Below, piece after piece: positions 1 through 7,022 of a stretch of 7,648 nt of DNA (position 1 is the first letter of the stretch; each line of letters starts with the position of its first letter). The notes beneath the pieces were generated by a model. That model ran no database searches. It worked only from the letters and a program-made list of their open reading frames with translations, and was not told the origin of the DNA. The stretch comes from Candidatus Zhuqueibacterota bacterium (lineage in GTDB: Bacteria > Zhuqueibacterota > Zhuqueibacteria > Thermofontimicrobiales > Thiofontviventaceae): the NCBI GenBank assembly GCA_014729735.1, contig WJJN01000257.1, positions 1 through 7,648 of the forward strand, read 5' to 3'. The position numbers and the translations under genes are program-made.

Positions 1-22
1 CGAGTAATTCCCATCAAACCAC

Positions 23-51
23 TTGCAATCTGTTCAAAAAAGTCTTATATT
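23..51 (+). promoter_or_regulatory. Putative sigma70-type promoter of glnS
   Basis: A -35-like TTGCAA (23-28, 4 of 6 consensus matches) is followed after exactly 17 bp by a -10-like TATATT (46-51, 5 of 6). Transcription would start near position 58, giving a leader of about 40 nt that contains the AAGGAG ribosome binding site of glnS (86-91). An overlapping TATTAT at 48-53 is an alternative -10 with a 19-bp spacer. Assigned by consensus reading only; no leader structure or operator was recognised. Confidence 0.55.
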
Positions 52-96
52 ATGATGTTTTATCATTTTACGATAGCCATCAAGTAAGGAGAATGT

Positions 97-1854
97 ATGA
101 GTCGCTCGAATTCTGAGAAGGACGACAGGAAAAGAATCAAGGAAAAAGAGAATCCAGAAGCCCCGGCGCCGAATTCCGGTAAACCTACCAATTTTATCCG
201 GGCGATCATTGAAGAAGATTTAAAGACCGGCAAGTATGATGGGCGGGTGCACACCCGTTTCCCACCGGAGCCCAATGGTTATTTGCATATAGGTCATGCG
301 AAATCGATTTGCCTCAATTACGGGCTTGCCCGTGATTACAACGGCAAATTCAACCTGCGCTTTGATGATACCAATCCCATCAAGGAAAGCGAAGAATATG
401 TGAATTCAATTATTGAAGATGTCCGCTGGCTGGGAGCAGATTGGGAAAACCGTTTGCTTTTTGCATCAAATTATTTCGATAAATTTTATGAATACGCGGT
501 AGACTTAGTCAAAAAAGGAAAAGCGTATGTCTGCGATTTGCCGCCGGAAAAAATTCGGGAAACTCGAGGTACACTAACAGAGCCGGGCGTGGATAGTCCC
601 TACCGTAATCGCTCGGTGGAGGAGAATCTGGATTTGCTCGATCGCATGCGCCGCGGCGAATTCCCGGATGGCTCGAAAACGCTGCGAGCGAAAATCGATA
701 TGGCATCGCCAAATGTGAACATGCGCGATCCGGTGATGTATCGCATCGTGCATGCGAGTCACCATAATACCGGCGATAAATGGTGCATCTATCCGATGTA
801 TGACTGGGCGCACGGTCTTGAAGATTCCATCGAAAATATTACCCATTCGATTTGCACGCTGGAATTCGAAGATCACCGCCCTCTGTACGACTGGTTTCTG
901 GATGAGCTGGAAGTCTATCATCCGCAGCAGATCGAGTTCGCACGGTTGAACTTATCGTACACGATCATGAGCAAACGCAAATTGCTGAAGCTGGTACAGG
1001 ATGGCTATGTCGATGGCTGGGACGATCCGCGCATGCCAACGATTTCCGGCTTGCGACGTCGCGGCTACACGCCGGTTGCCATTCGCAATTTCTGCGACCG
1101 CATCGGCGTGGCGAAGCGGGAAAGCATCGTGGATGTGGCAATGCTGGAGCATGCCATCCGCGAAGATTTGAATAAACGGGCAACGCGTTTCATGGCAGTG
1201 CTCAATCCGCTGAAAGTGGTGATCACCAATTATCCCGAGGATCAGGATGAATTGCTGGATGCCATCAATAATCCGGAAGATGAAACTGCGGGAACGCGCA
1301 AGGTTCCGTTTACCAGAGTGCTCTATGTCGAGCGGAATGATTTTCGGGAAGAAGCGCCGAAGAAATGGTACCGCCTGGCTCCGGGAAGGGAAGTTCGATT
1401 GCGCTATGCATATTACATTACCTGCCAGGAAGCGATCAAGGATGAGAACGGAGAAATCGTGGAGCTGCGCTGCACGTATGATCCGGCGACCCGCGGGGGC
1501 GATTCTCCCGATGGGCGTAAGGTGCGTGGCACGCTGCACTGGGTTTCGGCAAAACACGCATTCGATGCAGAAGTTCGATTATATGACCGCCTGTTCAATG
1601 TGCCGGATCCGGATGGTCACAAGGAGAAGGGATTCACAGAATTCATCAATCCGGATTCGCTGCAGATCCTGAAAAATTGCAAACTGGAGCCGAGCCTGGC
1701 AGCCGCGAAGACCGGTGATTTGATCCAGTTCGAGCGACAGGGATATTTCTGTGTGGACAGTAAATATTCAACTCTGGAACATCCCGTTTTTAACCGCACA
1801 GTAACGCTTCGGGATTCGTGGGCAAAAATCGAACAAAAAATGAAAAATAAATAA
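97..1854 (+). CDS. glnS: Glutaminyl-tRNA synthetase (GlnRS)
   Basis: Class I aminoacyl-tRNA synthetase of the cytoplasm that attaches glutamine to tRNA-Gln using ATP. The 585-residue product carries the family signature FPPEPNGYLHIGHAKS with the HIGH motif at residues 64-67. The KMSKS equivalent is in the GlnRS form MSKRKL (from residue 291), followed by the highly characteristic WDDPRMPTISGLRRRGYT. The C-terminal part (about 360-585) matches the anticodon-binding beta-barrel region. The protein is slightly longer than the roughly 554-residue E. coli enzyme. Most of the difference is a charged, Lys/Glu/Pro-rich N-terminal extension of about 24 residues before the conserved TNFIRAIIEEDL segment. 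The start at 97 is supported by AAGGAG at 86-91 with a 5-nt spacer, and there is no in-frame Met before the HIGH motif. The reading frame is intact, with its own promoter and terminator. GlnRS rather than GluRS is clear from the motif context. Confidence 0.97.
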   Translation: MSRSNSEKDDRKRIKEKENPEAPAPNSGKPTNFIRAIIEEDLKTGKYDGRVHTRFPPEPNGYLHIGHAKSICLNYGLARDYNGKFNLRFDDTNPIKESEEYVNSIIEDVRWLGADWENRLLFASNYFDKFYEYAVDLVKKGKAYVCDLPPEKIRETRGTLTEPGVDSPYRNRSVEENLDLLDRMRRGEFPDGSKTLRAKIDMASPNVNMRDPVMYRIVHASHHNTGDKWCIYPMYDWAHGLEDSIENITHSICTLEFEDHRPLYDWFLDELEVYHPQQIEFARLNLSYTIMSKRKLLKLVQDGYVDGWDDPRMPTISGLRRRGYTPVAIRNFCDRIGVAKRESIVDVAMLEHAIREDLNKRATRFMAVLNPLKVVITNYPEDQDELLDAINNPEDETAGTRKVPFTRVLYVERNDFREEAPKKWYRLAPGREVRLRYAYYITCQEAIKDENGEIVELRCTYDPATRGGDSPDGRKVRGTLHWVSAKHAFDAEVRLYDRLFNVPDPDGHKEKGFTEFINPDSLQILKNCKLEPSLAAAKTGDLIQFERQGYFCVDSKYSTLEHPVFNRTVTLRDSWAKIEQKMKNK

Positions 1855-1864
1855 TATAAAAGTG

Positions 1865-1899
1865 AAGCCTTCTGCAAATCTGAATTTCAGAAGGCTTTT
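1865..1899 (+). terminator. Intrinsic terminator after glnS
   Basis: A 10-bp perfect stem (1865-1874 AAGCCTTCTG with 1888-1897 CAGAAGGCTT) continues, past a single bulged C at 1875, into a further 4-bp AAAT/ATTT stem (1876-1879 with 1884-1887). This closes on a CTGA tetraloop. The stem ends in a short T run (1896-1899). It lies 11 nt past the glnS stop and makes glnS a single-gene unit. The A-rich left flank could allow termination from the other strand as well, but no minus-strand gene is seen. Confidence 0.88.
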
Positions 1900-2113
1900 C
1901 TAACCGGTGGATTTTTGTTTATGATTAATATCAGACAATCCCCGATTCTTTCTTTTCTCTATCTTTTAACACTCTACACACGATTCAATTCTAAAGTTTT
2001 AATCGCAGCCAACCAGATGCAGTGCTGCAGTCCGTGGATACATGTATTCTCAAGTATTTATTCGGGGGAGCTCGTTTTGATATATAAGAGATAATCAAAA
2101 ACCAGGAGGAAAA
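1900..2113 (+). other. Intergenic leader upstream of the M1 peptidase gene, with a doubtful 57-codon ORF
   Basis: This 214-nt gap contains an uninterrupted frame from ATG 1921 to TAA 2092-2094 that would encode 57 residues, beginning MINIRQSPILSFLYLL. The only purine-rich stretch before it (GGTGG near 1906-1910) is about 10 nt away and poor compared with the other ribosome binding sites here. The sequence resembles no family I know, so I do not call it a gene. The AT-rich stretch at 2078-2095 contains -10-like TATAAG (2083-2088) and GATAAT (2090-2095), but neither has a good -35, so the promoter of the downstream gene remains undefined. The strong AGGAGG at 2104-2109 belongs to the gene at 2114. 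Confidence 0.3.
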
Positions 2114-4186
2114 ATGATTCATAAAAGATCGGCAATTTTGTTGATCGGAGTGTTGCTGTGTGCGTTTGTTACGCCGAAATTATCAGCGCAGCCGGTAATT
2201 TTCGAGCAGCCGTTATCCCCGCGCATCGCTAATTATAACATTGATGTGCGCTTGGATGTTGAAAAAAAATTGCTTTTCGGCAAGGAGCGATTGACGTGGA
2301 AAAACGTGTCGCCGGATGTTATCGATGAACTTCAGTTTCATCTCTATCTCAATGGTTTTCGTAACAATCAATCCACATTCATGCAAGAATCAGGCGGCAG
2401 TCATCGTAACTTCAAAATGGATGAGGATGGATGGGGCTTCATCAAAGTCGATAAAATCATGCTAGATTCCGGAGTCGATCTGACCGGGCGGATAGAATTT
2501 ATTCATCCGGATGATGATAATGAATTTGATAAAACGGTTTTCCGGTTGTCTTTGCCGGAATCCATTCCCCCGGGAGGTTCGATCCGACTTGACATCGATT
2601 TTACAGCAAAGCTGCCGCAGCCGCCATTTGCGCGAACGGGCGCTAAGGACGAATATTTCTTCGTCGGACAATGGTTTCCCAAAATAGGAGTTTACATCGA
2701 TGGAGAGTGGAATTGTCATCAGTTTCACCGTAATTCAGAATTTTTTGCAGATTTCGGAATGTATAATGTCCGAATGACCGTGCCTGAAGATAATATTGTT
2801 GGTGCAACCGGCATCGAAGTCGAGGTGACCAATAACGGCGACGGCACAGCCACGCATTTTTATCATGCAGAAGATGTGCACGATTTTGCATGGACAACCA
2901 GTCCTGAATTTGTGGAAGTCACAGGCTCGGCGCAGGATGTGGACATCCGCGTGCTGATGCAGCCGGATCATGTAAATCAGGGAGAGCGTTATCTGGAAGC
3001 GGCGCAAGTAGGCGTGGAATATTTTCAAAACTGGTACGGTGATTACCCCTTTCCGAATTTGACTGTCGTCGATCCGCGGCGCAAAGCCAGCGGTTCCGGT
3101 GGAATGGAATATCCGACGCTGATTACCGCCGGAACTTCATACCGCATGCCTGATGGAATCCGCCTTCCGGAAATGGTGATCATTCATGAATTTGGTCACA
3201 ATTACTGGTATCATCTTGTCGCATCCAATGAATTCGAAGAACCCTGGCTCGATGAAGGAATCAATTCATACAGTGAAAACAAGATAATGGCTGCCGAATA
3301 CGGACTAAACGGGGATATGCTCGATATATTTGGAATCAAATTGAATGATACTCATTTCCAGCGAGCATCTTATATCGGGCGTCCCGATCTGGATCCGATT
3401 GTCAAAAAAGCCTGGGAATATTATTCCAACGGCAGTTATGCGGTAAATAACTACCCTCGCCCGGCGCTTGTGCTGCTGACGCTGGAGAATTATCTGGGAC
3501 AGGAAACAATGGATCGACTGATGCGCACCTATTTCGAGCGCTGGAAATTCAAACATCCGAAAACGCAGGATTTTATAGATGTCGCCAATGAGGTAGCGGG
3601 TCAGAAGTTGGATTGGTTTTTCGATCAGGCATTGTTTACGAATTACGTTCTGGATTATTCGGTTGATCGGGTCATAACAAAAAAAATCAAAAAAGATAAA
3701 GGATATGATTTCACATTATCTGTTGAGCATGCCCTTGAAGAGGATTCGACTGAGAATGAAATTCCGGAACAGGATACCGTTTCAAACGATTCTGCTTCCG
3801 AAGAAACAACAATAGACTCGTTGAAAGAAGAAGACGAACCCGAAATGTACTATAGCCTTGTAAAAATCCGCCGATTGGGTGAATTCCAGTTTCCGGTAGA
3901 AATAAAAGTCGTTTTTGAGAATGGTGACATCGTCAAAGAAAAATGGGATGGCAGGGATTACTGGAAAAAGCTGGAATATATCAAACCGACGAAGCTGGCA
4001 TATGCCACCGTCGATCCGGACGAAAAAATATTGCTGGATGTCAAATTTCACAACAACAGCAAGACAGTGGAAACGAATACCATTGGAGTGAACAAACTGG
4101 CAATCCGATGGATGTTCTGGATGCAGTTCTTAATGGATCAGCCGGAATTTCTTAATCTGTTTTCAGGATTGAGCCTGAGACTTTAA
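2114..4186 (+). CDS. Secreted M1-family zinc aminopeptidase-like metallopeptidase
   Basis: Predicted zinc peptidase of the M1 (gluzincin, aminopeptidase N/leukotriene A4 hydrolase) family, probably releasing N-terminal residues from peptides in the periplasm or outside the cell. A signal peptide covers residues 1-25, with likely cleavage after LSA (25/26). The zinc site is complete: HEFGH at 358-362 with the third ligand Glu381, exactly the HEXXH-X18-E spacing of M1. The substrate-binding GxMEN motif appears as GGMEY (329-333), with Tyr replacing the usual Asn. Tyr447, 66 residues after Glu381 and before an ALVLLTLENYLG segment, fits the transition-state tyrosine. An M1 N-terminal beta domain occupies about 30-240. 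A strongly acidic, probably disordered insert lies at about 541-578, then a beta-rich C-terminal domain and a hydrophobic end (about 660-690). The start is fixed by AGGAGG at 2104-2109. It is probably cotranscribed with the membrane protein gene 33 nt downstream. Substrate specificity cannot be read from the sequence. Confidence 0.92.
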   Translation: MIHKRSAILLIGVLLCAFVTPKLSAQPVIFEQPLSPRIANYNIDVRLDVEKKLLFGKERLTWKNVSPDVIDELQFHLYLNGFRNNQSTFMQESGGSHRNFKMDEDGWGFIKVDKIMLDSGVDLTGRIEFIHPDDDNEFDKTVFRLSLPESIPPGGSIRLDIDFTAKLPQPPFARTGAKDEYFFVGQWFPKIGVYIDGEWNCHQFHRNSEFFADFGMYNVRMTVPEDNIVGATGIEVEVTNNGDGTATHFYHAEDVHDFAWTTSPEFVEVTGSAQDVDIRVLMQPDHVNQGERYLEAAQVGVEYFQNWYGDYPFPNLTVVDPRRKASGSGGMEYPTLITAGTSYRMPDGIRLPEMVIIHEFGHNYWYHLVASNEFEEPWLDEGINSYSENKIMAAEYGLNGDMLDIFGIKLNDTHFQRASYIGRPDLDPIVKKAWEYYSNGSYAVNNYPRPALVLLTLENYLGQETMDRLMRTYFERWKFKHPKTQDFIDVANEVAGQKLDWFFDQALFTNYVLDYSVDRVITKKIKKDKGYDFTLSVEHALEEDSTENEIPEQDTVSNDSASEETTIDSLKEEDEPEMYYSLVKIRRLGEFQFPVEIKVVFENGDIVKEKWDGRDYWKKLEYIKPTKLAYATVDPDEKILLDVKFHNNSKTVETNTIGVNKLAIRWMFWMQFLMDQPEFLNLFSGLSLRL

Positions 4187-4219
4187 TCCAATCGAAATTA
4201 TAAAAATCAGAGGGATAAA

Positions 4220-5116
4220 ATGATTGTAAAAAGTATAATAAATGGTTTTAAACAAGTGCGCCGGAATATGCGGATTGTATATATATTTTATCTATTTAAT
4301 TTACTCTTTGGTGTTTTGCTGATGCTTCCGTTCCGTGCTCCTGTAAGCAAAATGATTGGCAACACCCTCTGGGGAGAACAGTTAGCCGGTCGCTTTGATT
4401 TCAATTTCCTGCTCGAATTTCTAGCGTACAGCAAAGACGCTTTACCTGCGATATCTGCGTTTCTAACTACTGTCCCCATAGTATATCTGCTGTTGTCGTT
4501 ATTTTTATCCGGCGGTGCATTTTCGATTTTTGTAACCGGAGAAACCTTCCAACCAGTTCGATTCTGGGGAGATTCCGCCCGCTATTTCGGAAGATTCATC
4601 AGATTGGGATTATTCACGATCCCGGTATTTCTTGCTTTTATCCTGCTGCCGCCGCTTCTGGTGAAAGGAATTCAGCGGCTCATCTGGGGCAGCGATCCTT
4701 ATCAAAATATACTGTACTGGGGTGGCTGGCTGAAAGTTATTCTGCGATACAGCGGTTTCTATCTTTCAGTAATGATCTTCGATTACGCACGCATCTATGT
4801 TGTGGAAAACGATGAATCAAAAATGTTACTCGCTTTGAAAACGGGATTCCTGTTCGTCTTCAAAAATCTGCTGCGGACCGGCGGACTCATGCTGCTCATC
4901 ATCGTCGCCGGTATCATCGTTTTGATCATTTACAATCTCATCGCCGACGTGCTGACACTGCCCAATGCACTGGTGATTATATTCCTATTCCTGGTACAGC
5001 AATTGTACATGTTTTTCAGAATGCTTCTGCGGGTGACTCTCTATGCAGGCGAGGTGAGTCTCTTTCAAAATTCCGACGCCGAAGAAATATTGCTGGCTTC
5101 AGGTGAAAAAGCGTAG
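4220..5116 (+). CDS. Six-helix integral membrane protein of unknown function
   Basis: I do not recognise this 298-residue protein as a named family. It has about six hydrophobic segments (roughly residues 18-38, 76-100, 128-148, 170-190, 221-243 and 247-270), a short basic N-terminus (KQVRRNMR before the first helix) and a hydrophilic C-terminal tail of about 20 residues. There is no cleavable signal peptide, so inner-membrane location is expected. The loop DYARIYVVENDESK (188-201) between helices four and five is its most distinctive hydrophilic stretch. Its general layout recalls multi-helix membrane domains of DUF-type proteins such as the glycerophosphodiesterase membrane domain, but this is only a resemblance. 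The start is supported by AGAGGG at 4209-4214 with a 5-nt spacer. It follows the M1 peptidase by 33 nt with no terminator between, so the two are likely cotranscribed. No catalytic or transport motif was seen. Confidence 0.8.
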   Translation: MIVKSIINGFKQVRRNMRIVYIFYLFNLLFGVLLMLPFRAPVSKMIGNTLWGEQLAGRFDFNFLLEFLAYSKDALPAISAFLTTVPIVYLLLSLFLSGGAFSIFVTGETFQPVRFWGDSARYFGRFIRLGLFTIPVFLAFILLPPLLVKGIQRLIWGSDPYQNILYWGGWLKVILRYSGFYLSVMIFDYARIYVVENDESKMLLALKTGFLFVFKNLLRTGGLMLLIIVAGIIVLIIYNLIADVLTLPNALVIIFLFLVQQLYMFFRMLLRVTLYAGEVSLFQNSDAEEILLASGEKA

Positions 5117-5324
5117 AATAGTGACATATAAGTCTGAATAAAGATTTCGCTGACTTTCAAATTCGTATCATTCTGAAACAAAGCGAACTCAAAAACGAAA
5201 TTGATCGAAATTTAGAAGTACTATATATTGATTCAAGCAAACGATAATTGTCCATATGTTGGTGATTTGTCAGTGGCATATATATTGTATGCATCAAACA
5301 GTAATTGAATTACCTTAATGTCAT
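5117..5324 (+). other. AT-rich intergenic region with a start-less 41-codon open stretch
   Basis: No convincing gene and no clear terminator follow the membrane protein gene here. One frame is open from 5125 to the TAA at 5245-5247, and its translation from 5137 looks protein-like (NKDFADFQIRIILKQSELKN, then a charged end). It has no ATG, GTG or TTG start and no ribosome binding site. It could be a decayed gene tail or chance. The rest (5248-5324) is AT-rich and contains the candidate promoter described separately. Confidence 0.3.
5274..5289 (+). promoter_or_regulatory. Weak candidate promoter upstream of the barrel-TPR gene (sigma54-like or sigma70-like)
   Basis: TGGCA at 5274-5278 and TTG at 5285-5287 sit at the -24/-12 spacing of a sigma54 promoter, but the expected C after TTG is T, so the -12 GC pair is broken. 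The same stretch can be read as a sigma70-type TATATT (5281-5286) 16 bp after a poor -35 (TTGGTG, 5259-5264). Either would place transcription start 60-70 nt before the ATG at 5355. Which, if either, is used cannot be decided by eye. Confidence 0.22.
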
Positions 5325-5354
5325 ATGTGTCAAATTAACCGAGCAGGGACAATT

Positions 5355-6839
5355 ATGTTCAAAAAGATTACAGAATTGCTGATTATGGCTTTAATTTTTG
5401 CGATACCGGTACAGTTATCAGCACAGGATTTATTTGAATTATTTGAATCAATCGAAGACAGTTCTGAAGTATTTGAGGATGAAACGGATTACATGGGATT
5501 CCCCAGTGATTCTATTTCCAGTAATGATCAATCAGATCTGTTTAGCGGAATTGAGCAGCAACCCGATTCAAGTGATGGAGAGCCACGCAATTTTACTTTA
5601 GGAATGAATTTAGGGGGACAGTTATTCAATGGAGATATAGCATGGACAGATGTCGGCTGGAGCGAGGCTTTTGAAGTATTTTTCAAGTTGCCATTGTCCA
5701 GGCGATTTTTCATTTCGCCCTCAATCGGATACGGATCTTTGAGCGATGGAACGTTTCATATTGATAAAAGTCACTTTTACACAAGCATGTACACCTTTGA
5801 TGTCAAATTTGGCGCGAATTTATTTTCTATCGGAGATAAGATAAATAGCTTTTTTTATCTTGGTCTCGGTTTAATGCGATTCAAATGTGAAAGAGACGAT
5901 TTTCCGTTACCGGATAAACGAGAAAGTGCGACATCCATTTTCTCTGGTGGTGGTTTCGAATATCAGTTAAATCCGAAATTAAGCCTGTTTTTAAGCGGAG
6001 ATTATCGCTTCACCAACTCGGATGCCCTGGAAGGATTTGACAATTCAGCAACAGCGAAAGACGGTTATGCAAACCTGCGCTTCGGTGTAAATTATTCATT
6101 TGGAAAAAAAGAATCGTCGGATGAAGAAAAAGTCCTTGCAGAGCTCGTCGGAATCGAAGAAGGATTTAGTGAGGAGACAGACGAAGATTTAGGATTTGAT
6201 GAGTTTGCCGAAGGAATTGAAGAGGCGGAAGCGATAGAGGAAGAGCACGGGCAGGTGGATCAACTGGTAAAACTAAAAGCTCGTTTGGAAAAATTAAACG
6301 ATCAGGTTAGGCAAAAAGAGGCGGAGATTGCTGAGCTCAAATCACAACTGGAATATAAGGCGAAAAAATTGGAAGAACTTCAGCAACAGGTCAAAAGCGG
6401 TAATTTCCAGCAGGCAGTGTATCGACCTGTGAATGAAGCATCATATCAGGTCGCGTCAAACGTCGATGTGGGCGAATTTTCAATTAGCTATGAGGAAGCG
6501 CTGCGGTTATTTTACGAACGCGATTATGCACAGGGAATCGCGATTTTCAGTTCTCTGCTTGAGGTTTATCCAAATCACCGTCTGGCGAGCAATTGTCAGT
6601 ACTGGATAGGTGAGTGTTATTACGGGTTGGGAAATTACGAAGCAGCAATTCAATCATTCCAAAATATTTTTTCCTACGACCAATCATCTAAATACGACGA
6701 TTCACTGCTAATGATTGCGCGCTGCTGTTTTGGCAGAGGCGATCAGGGAACCGCAAGGCAGTATCTGGAACAATTGCTGCAGGATTTTCCGGAAAGCGAG
6801 TATTCAGCAATTGCGGAAAGTTATCTCAGGAGTTTATAG
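5355..6839 (+). CDS. Exported beta-barrel, coiled-coil and CpoB/YbgF-like TPR protein
   Basis: Predicted envelope protein of 494 residues; the following numbering is from this start. A signal peptide (1-23, cleaved after LSA) is followed by an acidic Ser/Asp-rich linker to about 78. A region of alternating aromatic and glycine-rich strands (about 79-249, ending FGVNYSFG) looks like a small OmpA-type outer-membrane barrel. Then come a very acidic linker (about 250-300), a heptad-like coiled coil (about 301-350) and a TPR module (about 379-494). The repeat signatures YPNHRLASNCQYWIGECYYG and DFPESEYSA are typical of the C-terminal domain of CpoB/YbgF, a periplasmic partner of the Tol-Pal system and PBP1B. 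The family role is known; its transfer to this protein is inference. An in-frame ATG at 5325 would add 10 residues, but it lacks a ribosome binding site and spoils the signal peptide, whereas AGGGA (5345-5349) sits 5 nt before ATG 5355. No tol or pal gene is nearby. A strong terminator follows. Confidence 0.85.
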   Translation: MFKKITELLIMALIFAIPVQLSAQDLFELFESIEDSSEVFEDETDYMGFPSDSISSNDQSDLFSGIEQQPDSSDGEPRNFTLGMNLGGQLFNGDIAWTDVGWSEAFEVFFKLPLSRRFFISPSIGYGSLSDGTFHIDKSHFYTSMYTFDVKFGANLFSIGDKINSFFYLGLGLMRFKCERDDFPLPDKRESATSIFSGGGFEYQLNPKLSLFLSGDYRFTNSDALEGFDNSATAKDGYANLRFGVNYSFGKKESSDEEKVLAELVGIEEGFSEETDEDLGFDEFAEGIEEAEAIEEEHGQVDQLVKLKARLEKLNDQVRQKEAEIAELKSQLEYKAKKLEELQQQVKSGNFQQAVYRPVNEASYQVASNVDVGEFSISYEEALRLFYERDYAQGIAIFSSLLEVYPNHRLASNCQYWIGECYYGLGNYEAAIQSFQNIFSYDQSSKYDDSLLMIARCCFGRGDQGTARQYLEQLLQDFPESEYSAIAESYLRSL

Positions 6840-6878
6840 AATATCAATCAAAAGTACAAAAACCAAGCTCAGCTATCT

Positions 6879-6909
6879 AAAACGTCCCTGATTGCACGGG
6901 GACGTTTTT
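6879..6909 (+). terminator. Intrinsic terminator after the barrel-TPR gene
   Basis: A perfect 10-bp stem, AAAACGTCCC (6879-6888) pairing with GGGACGTTTT (6899-6908), encloses a 10-nt loop and ends in a run of five T (6905-6909). It begins about 40 nt after the stop codon. The symmetric A-run and T-run flanks could let it work in both directions. It separates the barrel-TPR gene from the lipoprotein gene that follows. Confidence 0.9.
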
Positions 6910-6952
6910 AGTTAGATCTGTCTAGGCAATCGTAAAAGCAACTATTTTTTCA

Positions 6953-6981
6953 TTGACATAATGGTCAAAAAATATTATTTT
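6953..6981 (+). promoter_or_regulatory. Putative sigma70-type promoter of the SGNH lipoprotein gene
   Basis: A perfect -35 TTGACA (6953-6958) is followed after 17 bp by TATTTT (6976-6981, 4 of 6 matches to TATAAT). An alternative TATTAT at 6973-6978 is a better hexamer, but its 14-bp spacer is too short. Transcription would begin near 6988, some 35 nt before the ATG at 7023. The position just after a terminator supports a new transcription unit here. Confidence 0.5.
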
Positions 6982-7022
6982 AATACTACTTCATTCACCA
7001 AGCCGAATCACATTTCATTATT

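Noticed and set aside
952..1557. A 201-codon open frame on the minus strand inside glnS
   Set aside because: It lies wholly opposite a highly conserved glnS segment, has no ribosome binding site or family resemblance, and is explained by the codon use of glnS.
2018..2031. Direct repeat TGCAGT separated by two bases
   Set aside because: Short, single occurrence, not placed at a promoter I can define; not enough to call an operator.
2123..2164. Cys16 of the M1 peptidase signal sequence as a lipobox
   Set aside because: The residue before Cys is Leu rather than Gly, Ala or Ser, and a normal LSA cleavage site follows.
2735..3028. Minus-strand open frames within the M1 peptidase gene (also 2462-2897 and 3305-3556)
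   Set aside because: They are opposite a clearly real peptidase and rich in His, Arg, Cys and Ile as expected of antisense shadows; no motif seen.
3943..4155. A 70-codon + strand frame overlapping the end of the M1 peptidase gene
   Set aside because: It is fully inside the peptidase frame and Gln/Gly-rich with no recognisable domain; there is no sign of a frameshift in the host gene.
5325..5354. Upstream ATG of the barrel-TPR gene as the true start
   Set aside because: No ribosome binding site precedes it, and the ten added residues (MCQINRAGTI) are not signal-like; ATG 5355 has both a binding site and an ideal signal peptide.
5430..5447. Perfect tandem duplication of the 9-mer TTATTTGAA
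   Set aside because: Only two copies, in frame within the coding sequence (Leu-Phe-Glu repeated); too short to suggest a functional repeat or a phase-variable tract.
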